Below are positions 29,347 to 39,645 of a stretch of DNA of 64,000 bases, in pieces (the first letter of the stretch is position 1; each line of letters starts with the position of its first letter). The notes beneath the pieces are model-generated. The model saw only the letters and a list, made by a program, of their open reading frames with translations. It searched no databases and had not been told where the DNA came from. The position numbers and the translations under genes were made by a program. This DNA is from Metamycoplasma arthritidis. GTDB lineage: Bacteria > Bacillota_I > Bacilli_A > Mycoplasmatales > Metamycoplasmataceae. Location: the NCBI RefSeq assembly GCF_900660715.1, contig NZ_LR215047.1:62001-126000 (forward strand), written 5' to 3'.

Positions 29347-31236
29347 ATGAATAGAAAAAATAAACTTAAAAAAAATAAGCTATTTCTATTGTTATCCGGT
29401 ATATCTGTTTTGAGTTTGCCATTAGTTTCTTTGTCTTGTGGCAATGATAATAAAGATGTTCCTAAAAAGGATCCGAGTGTTCGTTACGGAATTGCCGAGG
29501 CTAAAGAAGATTGAAAAAATAATAGTATTTTAGATTCGTTAACTAATTATTTAAATAAATCTTCTTTAGATGCTAATACAAAAAATAGGTTATTACAATC
29601 TTCCAATTACAAATTTGGCGATGCGTTTGGTGAAAGTGCATTTCACAAGCTTAATGCCTGAATTTCATCGACCAATGAAACATTAAAAAATGGCTTCTAT
29701 CATAGTGTTGGATCGCGTTTAGATAATTTGTATGATTCTTTAGAAAAGTTGCTATCTAAAAGTGATCTTTCAATTGAAAGAAAATCATATATTTTTCGTT
29801 CAATTAATAGTTTTTTAATCTCATGGACTTCTGAAGAAATCAATAAAATTGTTAAGATTCTTGAGCTAAAACAAACCAATCCTAGTCTTTCTAAAGAAGA
29901 ACTTTTAGAAAAGATTGCTAACAACGATAATAGCGTTTCTTTACAATCGTTATTCTTGATACTAGAAAACGAATTAATCGCAATTTTTAACGAAGTAATT
30001 ACAAATAAAATTAGAACTAATGATAGTTTAAAAAACCTTGAAAACCCTGATGAAAAAATTAGAAAATTTACCTCTATCTATCGCAAATTTATTCGTTCAA
30101 TAAAAGCTAAAATCACAAATCTAAACTCTTCAAAAGACCTGGCATCGGAATATAAGAACATTCTTATCCAAGAAATTTTAAGCGTTTCAATAAAAGAACT
30201 AAACTTTGACAAAGAGAATGTGATTAAGGAAATTTTTCTTGATCCTCAAGAAGCAAAAACCTTTAGAGACATCATCGGTGATTTACAAACAAATTTAATT
30301 GCAAACTTTTTAAAATTAGCAGCTCCATTTGCCGAACTTTTTGCTATCAAAAACAATATAATCGATGAAATATTCAATACCAAAAATACGCTTGCTTCAT
30401 TAAAAAATAATTTAAAGGGCACTATTCAAAGATTTGATCAAAGTTGAGAAAAAGCTGCTGGGTATAAAAAAATTAGCTTAGAAAATATTGCCAAAATAAA
30501 AACAAGTAATATTTTTTCTAATGACAAATTTTATAAAGATTTTGAAGGTTTGTGAGATAAGTTTGGTGCTTTTATTAAAAAATTTATTGATGATTTGAAA
30601 TTAAGTGATTTTGTTAGTTCAAGAGTATTCAATGTCCTTGATTTGCTCGCTAAAACCAGTTTTAATATGACTGCTGTTTCATTATTAGATGTTGTTAAAA
30701 GCAAACAAAATAATGACGAAGTAAAAACTAATGAATTAATTAAAAGTCTTACTTCATTTTTAACACCCGAAATTATGAATCAAAATGAAACTAGCGAACA
30801 CGAAATTCTTGATTATTATTTGCTTCCGATGTTAAATGAAATTTCTTTAAACGCACTAAAACAAGATTCTTTGAAAAATATCTCTAATAAAGCGGGAATT
30901 TGAAAAGCATTATTGCAATATAACTCAAATTATTTTGCAAATTTTAAAACCATTTTTAAAGATCTAAAAATTGATAATGATCCAATTGCAAAAAATCCAC
31001 TTTTAGTTATGACCATTTTTAAAAATCTTCTAAAAGAATATAATAAAAGAAGAATAGAATTTTTAGCATCCAAGGTCCCTAACTTAACTAATGACGAACT
31101 TGCTAAAGTTTCTACTGAGTTTACTAAGATTCACGACATTATTAATAACACTTTTGGAATTTCTAACTTGCTTCCCATTGTTAGTGAAATTACTAAAATA
31201 ACGAAATATTTTTCGCAAATTAAGGAGATTATCTAA
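29347..31236 (+). CDS. Lipoprotein of unknown function, helical (629 aa)
   Basis: Signal peptide with lipobox LSC near residue 31. The mature chain is almost entirely helical, rich in Asn, Lys, Leu and Ile, with no recognisable motif. A TAAAAT box ends 7 bp before the ATG with no Shine-Dalgarno, suggesting a leaderless mRNA. Its TAA overlaps the start of the S1-domain gene (TAATG), so the lipoprotein, S1 protein, Pgi and Ldh genes form one transcription unit. The pairing of a surface lipoprotein with metabolic genes may be accidental. Function unknown. Confidence 0.82.
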
Positions 31237-31586
31237 TGGCCGAATTCCCAATTACTTACCAGCCTGGTAAAATCATCAAAGTTAAAGTAACAAAAATTTG
31301 AAACAAACTAATTTATTTAGAAACCATTGATAAAAGAAGATGCTTTCTAAACGTTAATGAAATTAGTGACTTTTATATTAAAAATCCTACGCATTCTTTT
31401 AAAGTAGGCTCAATCAAACAAGTTGTTGTCTTAGAAGTGTTGCCAACAAGAGAATTGCTAGTTTCATTTAAAAGAATTCATCCCAAACACTTAAAAAATC
31501 CATTTCAATTTCGTCTAGACAAAGAAAATACCAACTTTGAAGCGCTGCTTGAATTTACTAATAAAGGACTTAGATATGGCAAATAA
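31236..31586 (+). CDS. Small S1 RNA-binding-domain protein (116 aa)
   Basis: Starts with YQPGKIIKVKVTKIWNKLIYLE and VGSIKQVVVLEVLPTRELLVSFKRIHP, the five-strand OB-fold pattern of an S1 domain, followed by a ~25-residue tail. Similar small proteins (general stress protein 13 type) bind RNA or ribosomes in Gram-positive bacteria. AAGGAG before the ATG lies within the previous gene. The ATG overlaps the lipoprotein stop, and the pgi start overlaps its end by 11 bp, so translation is probably coupled. One TGA Trp early in the frame. Confidence 0.78.
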
Positions 31587-32898
31587 TGGTCCAATTAGTT
31601 TAGATGTATCTTACGCAATTAAAGATCAAGCAATCGCTAAGTACCAAGACATCATTGGGGACATTAATAAAAAAATCAAAACCGGAAATATTGAAGGCAA
31701 AGAAAAATTTGGTTTCTTTGATGTTTTTAAGGGCGTTACTAAACATGATTACAATGCGATTAAACAAAAATCTAAAGAACTAATAGCATCTGGTGAAGTA
31801 GAGGTTCTAGTAGTCATTGCTTCAAAAGAAATTACTTTACAATCCCAAGCTTTAATTGAATTTTCTAAAGGCCTTAGACCACAAAGTAGTTCATTAGAAA
31901 TTATTTTTGTAAATGATAATATTAACGGTCGTGATATTGCTCAACTATGCATTTATCTATCGAAAAAGAATTTTGCCATCAATGTCATTTCACAACGCGG
32001 GGACTCGATTGAAACATTATTGCTATTCCGTGAATTTCGTTCAATTTTAGAAAAAAAACTCGGCAAAGTTAATGCCAATAAATATATTTATGTTTCAACA
32101 AATAACAATTACGGAACTTTATTTGAAGAAGTAAGAAATGGCAACTACGAACACTTTGTAATTTACGATAATACTATTGAAAGATACTTTTCTTTTTCGG
32201 CAGGCGTTTTATTCGTGCTTGCTTGTGCTGCTATTAATATTGATAAATTTTTAGATGGAGCCAATAAAGCGGCCGCAATTTATTCTAAAGATGACCTTGA
32301 AGTCAATGTTGCGTATCGTTATGCAGTTGCCCGCACTATTTTGTTCAAAAACGAACACAACTTAGAATTTATCAATGTCTTTTCAAAAAGTGACTATAAA
32401 CTAGGCGAACTTTGAAAGATGTATTTCTCAGAAGCGTCAGTAAAAAACCATAAAGGCATTTTACCTCTTGTTAATTTTATGCAAGATGACGCCAAAGTTT
32501 TTGGCCAATCGATTACTCAGAGTGGTCTTAAGATTTTTGAAACCTCTTTATATGTTAATAATGGCCTTGACTATAAACCTGTCTCGCCAAGTGCGGATGA
32601 AGCTAATAATTATAACTACCTAAATCAGACAGTAACTTATAACAAAATTGGCAAAGCGATTGCAGACACAATTATTGAAAATCATGTTATTATTTATAAG
32701 ATACCGAACTTACGTATTTTTATTGCAGATGATAGTGACATAACACTTGGCTGAATGATGGTCTTTTTACATCGTGCCTCAATCGTGTCAGCTTATTTGC
32801 TTGGGCTTAATCCTTTTGTTAATACTGGTCAGGCAAATTTAAATATGACTCTGCTAAAAAGTATTAAAGATATTTCTGGAGGAAATAATAATGATTAA
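31576..32898 (+). CDS. pgi: Divergent glucose-6-phosphate isomerase (440 aa)
   Basis: The Pgi fold is recognisable: FAINVISQRGDSIET corresponds to the sugar-binding SKSGTTxE loop, IPNLRIFIADDSDITLGWMM to the conserved loop near the C-terminus, and SAYLLGLNPF to SGYLLGVNPFDQPGVE. Several catalytic features are altered: the QPGVEAYK segment carrying the catalytic Lys reads NTGQANLN, and the phosphate-loop SGT is RGD. The conserved Arg of the VGGRxS element remains as ERY. Activity is therefore uncertain. The ATG at 31576 (AAAGGA upstream) is preferred over an upstream ATG. The end overlaps ldh by 8 bp. Members of the hominis group have incomplete glycolysis. Confidence 0.82.
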
Positions 32899-33853
32899 AA
32901 TTGGGATTATTGGCGTTGGAGCAGTTGGGAGCTCGTATTTGTATGCTTGCCTTAACCAAAATATCGAAGCAAATTATGTACTAATTGATAATTTTGAACC
33001 TTGTGCAATTGCTCAGGCTAAAGACTTAAATGATGCTGCTTGCGCAATGCCATCAAATGGCTCTTATTTCAGATCAGGTACATACAATGATTTAAGCGAC
33101 GCTGAAATTTTGGTAATTACCGCTTCAGTTCGTCCTAAGAACGATAAACTAGCTGATCGCTTGGAACTATTAAATGATAATGCTAAACTAATGAAAGATA
33201 TTGCTAATAAAGTTGTTGCAGCTGGTTTTAAAGGCATTACAGTTATTGCAAGCAATCCGGTTGATATTATGGCTAGCGTTTATCAACAAGCAACGCAATT
33301 TGATGCTTCAAAAGTAATTAGCTCGGGAACAATTTTAGAAACCGCTCGATTGAAAAAATTCATTGCTGAAAAGCTAAACATAAAAGCTTCTGCTATTTCA
33401 GGGTATGTTATTGGTGAACACGGCGCTCGTTGCATTATTCCTTTTTCACAAATCCGTCTTGGTATGAGCAGTTTTCTATCAATGTCAAACGATCTAGATG
33501 AAAACTATCAAAACAGCGTTTGCGAGAAGGTAAAAAACGAAGCATTTGAAATTATTGCCGGTAAAGGAATTACTAATTTTGGTATTGGTGAATCACTTTG
33601 CCAAATAACTAGTGCAATTATTGGGGATAAAAATGCTGTTTTTTCTTTAGGCGTACAACTTCCTAGCGAATATAAACACGCCGGCTCTTACTTTGGTCTT
33701 CCTGTCATTTTAGGTAAGAATGGCTACAGTCATTTACCAAAAATTATGCTTTCTAAAGTAGAGCAAAAAATGTTCGATGATTACTCTAAAGAAATCAAAG
33801 AAACCGTCTTAATGCTATTAAAAGAAAACGAAATTAAAGCCACCATTAAATAA
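32891..33853 (+). CDS. ldh: L-lactate dehydrogenase-like protein (320 aa)
   Basis: NAD-dependent 2-hydroxyacid dehydrogenase of the LDH/MDH family. N-terminal Rossmann loop GVGAVGSSY, then ASNPVDIM, the substrate-helix SSGTILETARL and the catalytic His in GEHG (His177). The usual Asp of the Asp-His relay (LDTAR/LDSAR) is Glu150 here, GEHGD is GEHGA, and the loop before the substrate Arg (DRLEL) is about two residues longer than in typical LDH. It may still oxidise or reduce a 2-oxoacid, but specificity is uncertain. GGAGG lies just upstream of ATG 32891, which overlaps the pgi stop. Confidence 0.88.
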   Translation: MIKIGIIGVGAVGSSYLYACLNQNIEANYVLIDNFEPCAIAQAKDLNDAACAMPSNGSYFRSGTYNDLSDAEILVITASVRPKNDKLADRLELLNDNAKLMKDIANKVVAAGFKGITVIASNPVDIMASVYQQATQFDASKVISSGTILETARLKKFIAEKLNIKASAISGYVIGEHGARCIIPFSQIRLGMSSFLSMSNDLDENYQNSVCEKVKNEAFEIIAGKGITNFGIGESLCQITSAIIGDKNAVFSLGVQLPSEYKHAGSYFGLPVILGKNGYSHLPKIMLSKVEQKMFDDYSKEIKETVLMLLKENEIKATIK

Positions 33854-33870
33854 TTATAAAATCCTAACTC

Positions 33871-33897
33871 AATACACTACATTGGTAGTGTATTTTT
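33871..33897 (+). terminator. Terminator of the pgi-ldh unit, overlapping the P29 promoter
   Basis: AATACACTAC (33871-33880) pairs with GTAGTGTATT (33885-33894), a perfect 10-bp stem followed by T residues. TATAAT for the next gene follows at 33900-33905. Confidence 0.82.
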
Positions 33898-33899
33898 AA

Positions 33900-33905
33900 T
33901 ATAAT
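33900..33905 (+). promoter_or_regulatory. -10 box for the P29-type ATPase gene
   Basis: A perfect TATAAT ends 11 bp before the ATG at 33917, so the leader would be only a few bases. There is no Shine-Dalgarno and the -35 region lies within the preceding terminator stem. Confidence 0.5.
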
Positions 33906-33916
33906 TTTAATTAATT

Positions 33917-34681
33917 ATGCAGAAATACATTGAGTTTAACAATCTAAGTGCCAAGTACAAAAACAATTCCTCTTTAATTTTAAAGGACGTTACTTTTTCG
34001 ATTAACAAAGGAGAAATGGTAGCAATTATTGGTGAATCCGGTTCGGGAAAATCCACAATTTTTAATGCCATTTTAAATCAACTTCAAATTGAATCAGGCG
34101 AAATTTTGATTGCAGGCAAATCACTTAAATCTTATTCAAAAAGAGAATGAAAAAAACTTCTAAAATTAATTGGTTTTTTAGGACAAGATCCCAATCTAAT
34201 TGATATTGAGAATGTTTATGTCAATCTCAAACGTTCTTATACAAGATATAAAAATGCTTTTTATGAGTGATTTGGCATTTTGAATCAAAATCAGAGAAAT
34301 GAGATTTATGAAACTTTAAACTCATTAAATATTTTCGATAAAACTTTTAGTAGGGTCAGTGATTTAAGTGGCGGGCAGAAAAAGCGTGTGGAACTAGCTA
34401 AACTATTTTTAAAAGATGCATCTCTAATTTTGGCTGATGAGCCAACTTCAAACCTTGATCGTAAAAACGCCATGGAAATTCTTAATATTTTAAAAAGATT
34501 GAACCAAGAAAAACAAGTGACCATTCTCGTCAATATTCATGATCTTTCTTTGCTTAAAAATAATTTCTCTAAATTTATTGCGATTAAAAATGGCGGCGTA
34601 ATTGCTAGCGGCAGTCTTGATAAAATATCAATTGCAGAATTAGAATCTTACTATTATGAAAGCACTCAACTAGAGCAATAA
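33917..34681 (+). CDS. P29-type (PhnC-like) ABC transporter ATP-binding protein (254 aa)
   Basis: Walker A GESGSGKST (about residues 40-48), Q-loop LGQDPNLID, ABC signature LSGGQKKR, Walker B LILADEPTS and a switch NIHD. It fits the phosphonate-type ABC ATPases, and therefore the P29 component of the P37/P29/P69 importer, whose other two genes are at 26423-29255 on the opposite strand. In M. hyorhinis the three genes are contiguous, so a rearrangement separated them here. No other PhnE-type permease is in the window, which supports the pairing. Appears to be expressed from its own promoter as a leaderless mRNA. Confidence 0.85.
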
Positions 34682-34709
34682 ATTTAATTTGCAAATAGAC
34701 TCGCAGTAC

Positions 34710-34737
34710 CATTCAAATTAAAATGGCCTTTTTTTAT
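34710..34737 (+). terminator. Weak terminator after the P29-type gene
   Basis: CCATT (34710-34714) and AATGG (34723-34727) form a short stem followed by CC and a run of seven T. Confidence 0.45.
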
Positions 34738-34859
34738 TAAAAGCCGTATTTTTCCCCTCGCCCTTACCATTCTAGTTGGCCCTTAGAAGCCCTAAATTTT
34801 TGTATTTTGTTAAAATATATGTAATAAATTTACAAATTAAAGTGAAAATGGGGTGTATT

Positions 34860-37595
34860 ATGAAAAATGCAATGACAGTTAAAACAAAGTCTCTTGCCGA
34901 ACTAAAACGAGAAGAAATTAAAAATCGCCTTATCGAATCTTCAAAGTCAAGCGCTAATGAACTTTTTGACAAATACAAAAGTTCAATTAAAGGTATTCAA
35001 GACGAAGATGTTGTAGAAAGCAATCGCGATGATTATGGCCGTAATAAAATCTCAAAAAAAGGCGCAGATAACGTTTGAAAAAGACTGTTTCGTTCTTTTT
35101 TTAACACCTTCAACATTATTTTATTTGTACTAGCGATGGTCTCGCTTGTAGTAAACGTTATTTTGCCATTAAAACAAGGCAATAAACCCGAGTATATCAC
35201 TTCAGTTATTATCTTGCTGCTTGTTTTTATTAGCAGCATCATTCATTTTATTCAAGAGCAAAAAAGTTCTTCAAGTGCTGACAAATTAATTCAAATCATT
35301 CAAACTACCTCATTAATTGAACGTGATGGTGTGCTTAGAGAAATTCCTCTAGAAGACATTGTTGTTGGCGATATTGTTCACTTAGCAGCGGGTGATATTA
35401 TTCCTGCTGATGTTAGAATTTTGCAAGCCAAGGACCTTTTTGTGTCGCAATCATCTTTAACTGGCGAAAGCGAACCGATTGAAAAATATAGCATTTATGA
35501 TGCTAAAAGTGCTAATGAGAATCCGACTGATCATGCCAATCTAGCTTTTATGGGTTCTAATATTATTTCAGGATCAGCTAAAGCTATTGTAGTGGTTACT
35601 GGCAACGACACTTATATCGGTCAAATCGCTTCAAAGCTTAATGAAAAACCGGTAGTAACTTCCTTCCAAAAAGGGATGCGTAAGATTTCTATTATGTTAA
35701 CTATTATCATGGCTGTAGTTATTCCGATTGTCTTTTTAATAGTTGGTCTTACTTCTTCAGAAAAAGATCCGTGAATTAATGCTTTATTATTCGGAATTTC
35801 TATTGCAGTAGGCTTGACACCAGAAATGCTGCCAATGATTGTCACAAGTTGTCTTTCAAAAGGTGCTATTACTATGGCGAAGAAAAAGACAATTATCAAA
35901 AATTTAAATTCAATTCAAAATTTTGGGGCTATGGACATTTTGTGTACCGACAAAACCGGAACAATCACACAAGATGAAGTTATTTTAGAAAGACATTTAG
36001 ATGTAACGGGAAAAGAAGATTCATATGTCCTTAAGTATGCTTTTTTAAACTCATATTATCAAACTGGCCTAAAAAATTTATTAGATAAGTCAATAATTAA
36101 GAGAACACTTGAGTTAGCTGATGATATTAAAGAATTGGATAATCTTGAGTTGCACTTTGAAAAAATTGATGAAATTCCTTTCGATTTCAATCGTAAGAGA
36201 ATGTCTGTTTTGGTTAAGTCTCTCAAAAATAATCGCATCAAAATGATTACTAAAGGCGCAGTAGAAGAAGTGATTAGCGTTTGCGACAAAATTTATTTAG
36301 ATGGTAAAGTAATTGAACTTGATAAAAAAATTGTGAAAAAAGTTCTAAGAAAAGTTGAAGAATTTTCCGAAGAAGGAATGCGCGTTATCGCAATCGCTTC
36401 TAAAAATGATGCTTCAGCCGTAGGTGAATTTTCAGTTAGTGATGAAAAAAGCATGACCTTAATTGGCTATTTGACTTTTTTAGATCCACCAAAAGACTCA
36501 GTAGAAGATGCAATTAAAGAGTTGCATAATTTAGGAGTTGAACTAAAAATTCTTACCGGTGACAATCCCCTTGTTACTAAAGCAGTGTGTTCAAAAGTTA
36601 ATATTCCTTATGAAAAGATTCTTTTAGGTAAAGAAATTGCTGAGATGGATGACGAGATTTTGGCTCGTGAAGTAGAAACGACACAAATCTTTGCCAAATT
36701 AAGTCCAGACCAAAAAGCAAGAATCATTAATATTCTTCGTAAAAACGGTCATGTCGTTGGTTATATGGGCGATGGTATTAACGACGCTCCTGCGATGAAA
36801 GTGGCTGATGTTTCTATCTCAGTTGATACCGCAGTCGATATTGCTAAAGAAACAGCCAATATTATTTTGCTAGAAAAAGACCTTAATGTTTTAGCGACTG
36901 GAATAATTGAAGGTAGACGCACGCACGCCAATATCAATAAATATGTTAAAATGACAGTTTCCTCAAACTTCGGAAACATTATTAGCATTGTTCTTGCATC
37001 AATCATTTTGCCATTTCTACCGATGCATCCAGTGCAAATCATTGTTCTTAATTTAATTTATGATCTATGTTGTGGAGCAATTCCGTGAGATAACGTTGAT
37101 AAGGAATTTATTAGGAAGCCAAAGAAATGAGAATATAAGTCCATTTTGAAATTCATGCTTTGGTTCGGACCAATAAGTACCATTGTTGACATTATGTCTT
37201 TCCTTATTTTGTTCTATGTCGTTGCCCCAAGTGTTGTTGGTGCTAGATATAGTGCTATAACCGATCCGAATTTACAAGAAACATTCCAAAGAATCTTTTG
37301 AACTGGCTGATTAGTCACTTCAATGTGAACACAAGCAATCATTATTCATTTCTTAAGAACAGATAAAATACCATTTGTTAAATCAAACGCTTCAACACCA
37401 ATTATTCTTACCACTTTAGCAGGTGTAGTTGTCATTACGGCATTACCATATATTCCAAACATTAATGAATGGCTAAAGCTAGAGCCGTTAAAACCCGTTT
37501 TCTTTGCTTGGCTCGCTTTATTTATGGGAACTTATATTACTCTAGTTGAAATTACCAAAATCATTTACAAGCGAGTGCATCACGAATTTTTATAA
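34860..37595 (+). CDS. mgtA: Magnesium-translocating P-type ATPase (MgtA type, 911 aa)
   Basis: P3B-type ATPase importing Mg2+. Actuator motif SLTGESEPIEKY, phosphorylation motif DKTGTITQDE (Asp364), PFDFNRKRMSV, ILTGDNPLVT, and hinge GDGINDAPAM (about 637-646). The characteristic MgtA membrane helices include GLTPEMLPMIV and DLCCGAIPWDNVD. About ten transmembrane helices; the C-terminal ones contain several TGA-encoded Trp. ATG 34860 is preferred over upstream starts because of the GGGGTG nearby and the short charged N-terminus. The 178-bp upstream region shows no M-box that I can recognise. Confidence 0.93.
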
Positions 37596-37615
37596 TTTGA
37601 GGCCAGTTAAACAAG

Positions 37616-37642
37616 AAGCAAGGTTTTGCCTTGCTTTTTTAT
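37616..37642 (+). terminator. Intrinsic terminator of mgtA
   Basis: AAGCAAGG, a TTTTG loop and CCTTGCTT are followed by a T-run (37616-37642). Confidence 0.85.
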
Positions 37643-37821
37643 TGATCTTCTTTGATGAAAATTAATTTTTAATTTTTTGCTACTATAAAGTTCAAAATGA
37701 GGATCAAAATACTTGTTTTATAAACGTAAGAATAACTTAATTTAGATGATAGTTAACTAGATTGACTTTTTTCTAGCGATTGTTGTGATAAAACGCTTTA
37801 ATATGGCTAAAAACCCTATTT

Positions 37822-37827
37822 TATAAT
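37822..37827 (+). promoter_or_regulatory. Probable -10 box of prs-rsmG
   Basis: TATAAT about 36 bp before the prs ATG, with AAGGA at about 37847-37851 as ribosome-binding site. No good -35 is visible. The remaining 37643-37821 region holds nothing recognisable. Confidence 0.45.
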
Positions 37828-37863
37828 ACAATTTATAGAAATATATAAGGATTGATTTTTTAA

Positions 37864-38838
37864 ATGAAAGCAAAGCAAAACAATGAAATTGTAATTTTTG
37901 GAATGGAAAATTCCCAAGACTTAGCTAACAAAATTGGTGAACATTTAAACATGCCAATTGTGCCAGTTCAAAAAATTAAATTTGCCGATGGCGAAGAACT
38001 ACTTTATTCAAACGAAGTGGTAAGAAACAAAACAGTATTTGTTATTTGTAACACCGGTAAACCGGTCAATGATAATTTAATGGGCTTATTAATTTTTATT
38101 GACTCACTTAAAAGAGCAAGTGCCAAAGCTATTATTGTAGTTATGACATATTATGGCTACGCGCGCCAAGATCGAAAAGCAAGTGGTCGTCAACCAATTA
38201 CTGCTAAACTTGTTGCTGACTTATTGACCGTCGCTGGGGCAACTAAAATTATTACAACCGACTTACATAACCCATCAATTCAAGGATTTTTCAATATTCC
38301 AGTTGATGATTTAGGTGGACAATTTATTTTTTCAAATGAACTTAGAAAACGTAAAGAGAATTATGTCATAGTATCGCCAGACCACGGTGGCGCTGTCCGC
38401 GCAAGACAACTTTCTGAGCTACTAATGCATGACGAAGAAATTGCTATTATTGACAAACGCCGTACTGCTCCTAACAAAAGCGAAATCATGGGTGTTTTAG
38501 GTAATGTTGAAGGTAAAAATGTTATTGTTTATGACGACATCATTGATACAGGCGGAACCATCATTAACGCAGCTCGTATCTTAAAACAAAGAGGTGCTAA
38601 AAAAATTATTATCGCCGCTACACATGGCTTATTTTCACGTGGCTTTCAAATGTTTGAAGATGAAGCAATTATTGACGAAGTTATCGTAAGCGATTCAACA
38701 AACCATGATGATATTGCTCATTTTTCTAAACTAAAAGTCATTTCAATGGCGCATTTTCTTTCTTTGGTAATTGGTGCTAATATTAATAAAACATCAATAA
38801 CTGAAGTTTACGATGCTTTTAGCAAAGGAATCGTTTAA
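37864..38838 (+). CDS. prs: Ribose-phosphate pyrophosphokinase
   Basis: Makes PRPP from ribose 5-phosphate and ATP for nucleotide salvage. Conserved elements: KFADGEELLYSNEVVRNKTVFV near the N-terminus, YYGYARQDRKASGRQPITAKLVA (ATP and flexible loop), TTDLHNPSIQGFF, and the PRPP loop VYDDIIDTGGT. 324 aa is standard. Its end overlaps the rsmG start by 26 bp, an arrangement implying coupled expression. Confidence 0.97.
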   Translation: MKAKQNNEIVIFGMENSQDLANKIGEHLNMPIVPVQKIKFADGEELLYSNEVVRNKTVFVICNTGKPVNDNLMGLLIFIDSLKRASAKAIIVVMTYYGYARQDRKASGRQPITAKLVADLLTVAGATKIITTDLHNPSIQGFFNIPVDDLGGQFIFSNELRKRKENYVIVSPDHGGAVRARQLSELLMHDEEIAIIDKRRTAPNKSEIMGVLGNVEGKNVIVYDDIIDTGGTIINAARILKQRGAKKIIIAATHGLFSRGFQMFEDEAIIDEVIVSDSTNHDDIAHFSKLKVISMAHFLSLVIGANINKTSITEVYDAFSKGIV

Positions 38839-39523
38839 GTTATTTGAGCAATATCTTCCCTTTTTAAACAATAAACAAAAACAAGATCTTTACGACTATT
38901 ACTATTTAATTGAAACTGAAAACCAAAAATATAATTTGACTGGCTTTAGTGATGAAAAACTAATTTGTGAGGGTCTTATTGAATCGATTTTGATTTTCCA
39001 AGCAATTACAAGTAGTATTCTTAATTTAGATAGTAAAGTAGTCTTAGATATTGGCAGCGGCGTAGGCTTTCCAATTTTGCCTTATTTTATTATCAATCCA
39101 ACTTTTAATCTAACCATATATGAACCAATTAATAAACGCGTTAATTTTTTAGAAATGGTTATTGCTAAACTAAATCTTCAAAATATCACTATTAAAAAAA
39201 TCCGAGCTGAAGATAGTAAAGAAACCGAAAAATTCGATTTTATTAGTGCTAGAGCAGTTAGCGAACTTAAAAATTTAATGGAAATTTCACATCATTTGCT
39301 AAAGCAAAACGGCATTTGTTGCTTTCTAAAATCGCTTAATTATTTGCAAGAGATAGAGAATGCCAAATCCATTAAAGAAACATTAGGCATCGAAAGAATC
39401 AGTACGTTTTCACTTGGGCAATTCTTTACAATTTCAAATGTTTTAGTTTACTATCAAAAAAATAAAAAGACTCCCAAAGGCTATCCAAGGAAATGACAAA
39501 CTATAATTAAAGAACAAAGATAA
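38813..39523 (+). CDS. rsmG: 16S rRNA (guanine527-N7)-methyltransferase RsmG
   Basis: Early ENQKYNLTGF and SAM-binding VLDIGSGVGFP with following YEPINKRVNFLE identify RsmG (GidB), which methylates G527 of 16S rRNA. FDFISARAVSELKNLMEIS is the family's later motif. Read with TGA as Trp, the protein extends ten residues past the TGA at 39494 to TAA 39523, giving 236 aa. It overlaps prs by 26 bp. An upstream start within prs is not needed. Confidence 0.92.
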
Positions 39524-39645
39524 TTACTTTTTTAGCCCCATATTGGTTTATTTTTGTGACCTTTATTTTGCTTTTTGACCACTTCGTTGGTCTTTTGCTT
39601 TATATTTAGAATATTTTACTTATCAACTTACCAGAGGAGAAGCGG

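Noticed and set aside
34682-34859. Mg2+ riboswitch upstream of mgtA
   Set aside because: I see no M-box core or terminator/antiterminator pair in the 178-bp region beyond a weak terminator of the preceding gene.
39494-39496. Apparent end of rsmG at TGA
   Set aside because: TGA is Trp here; the frame runs ten codons further to TAA.
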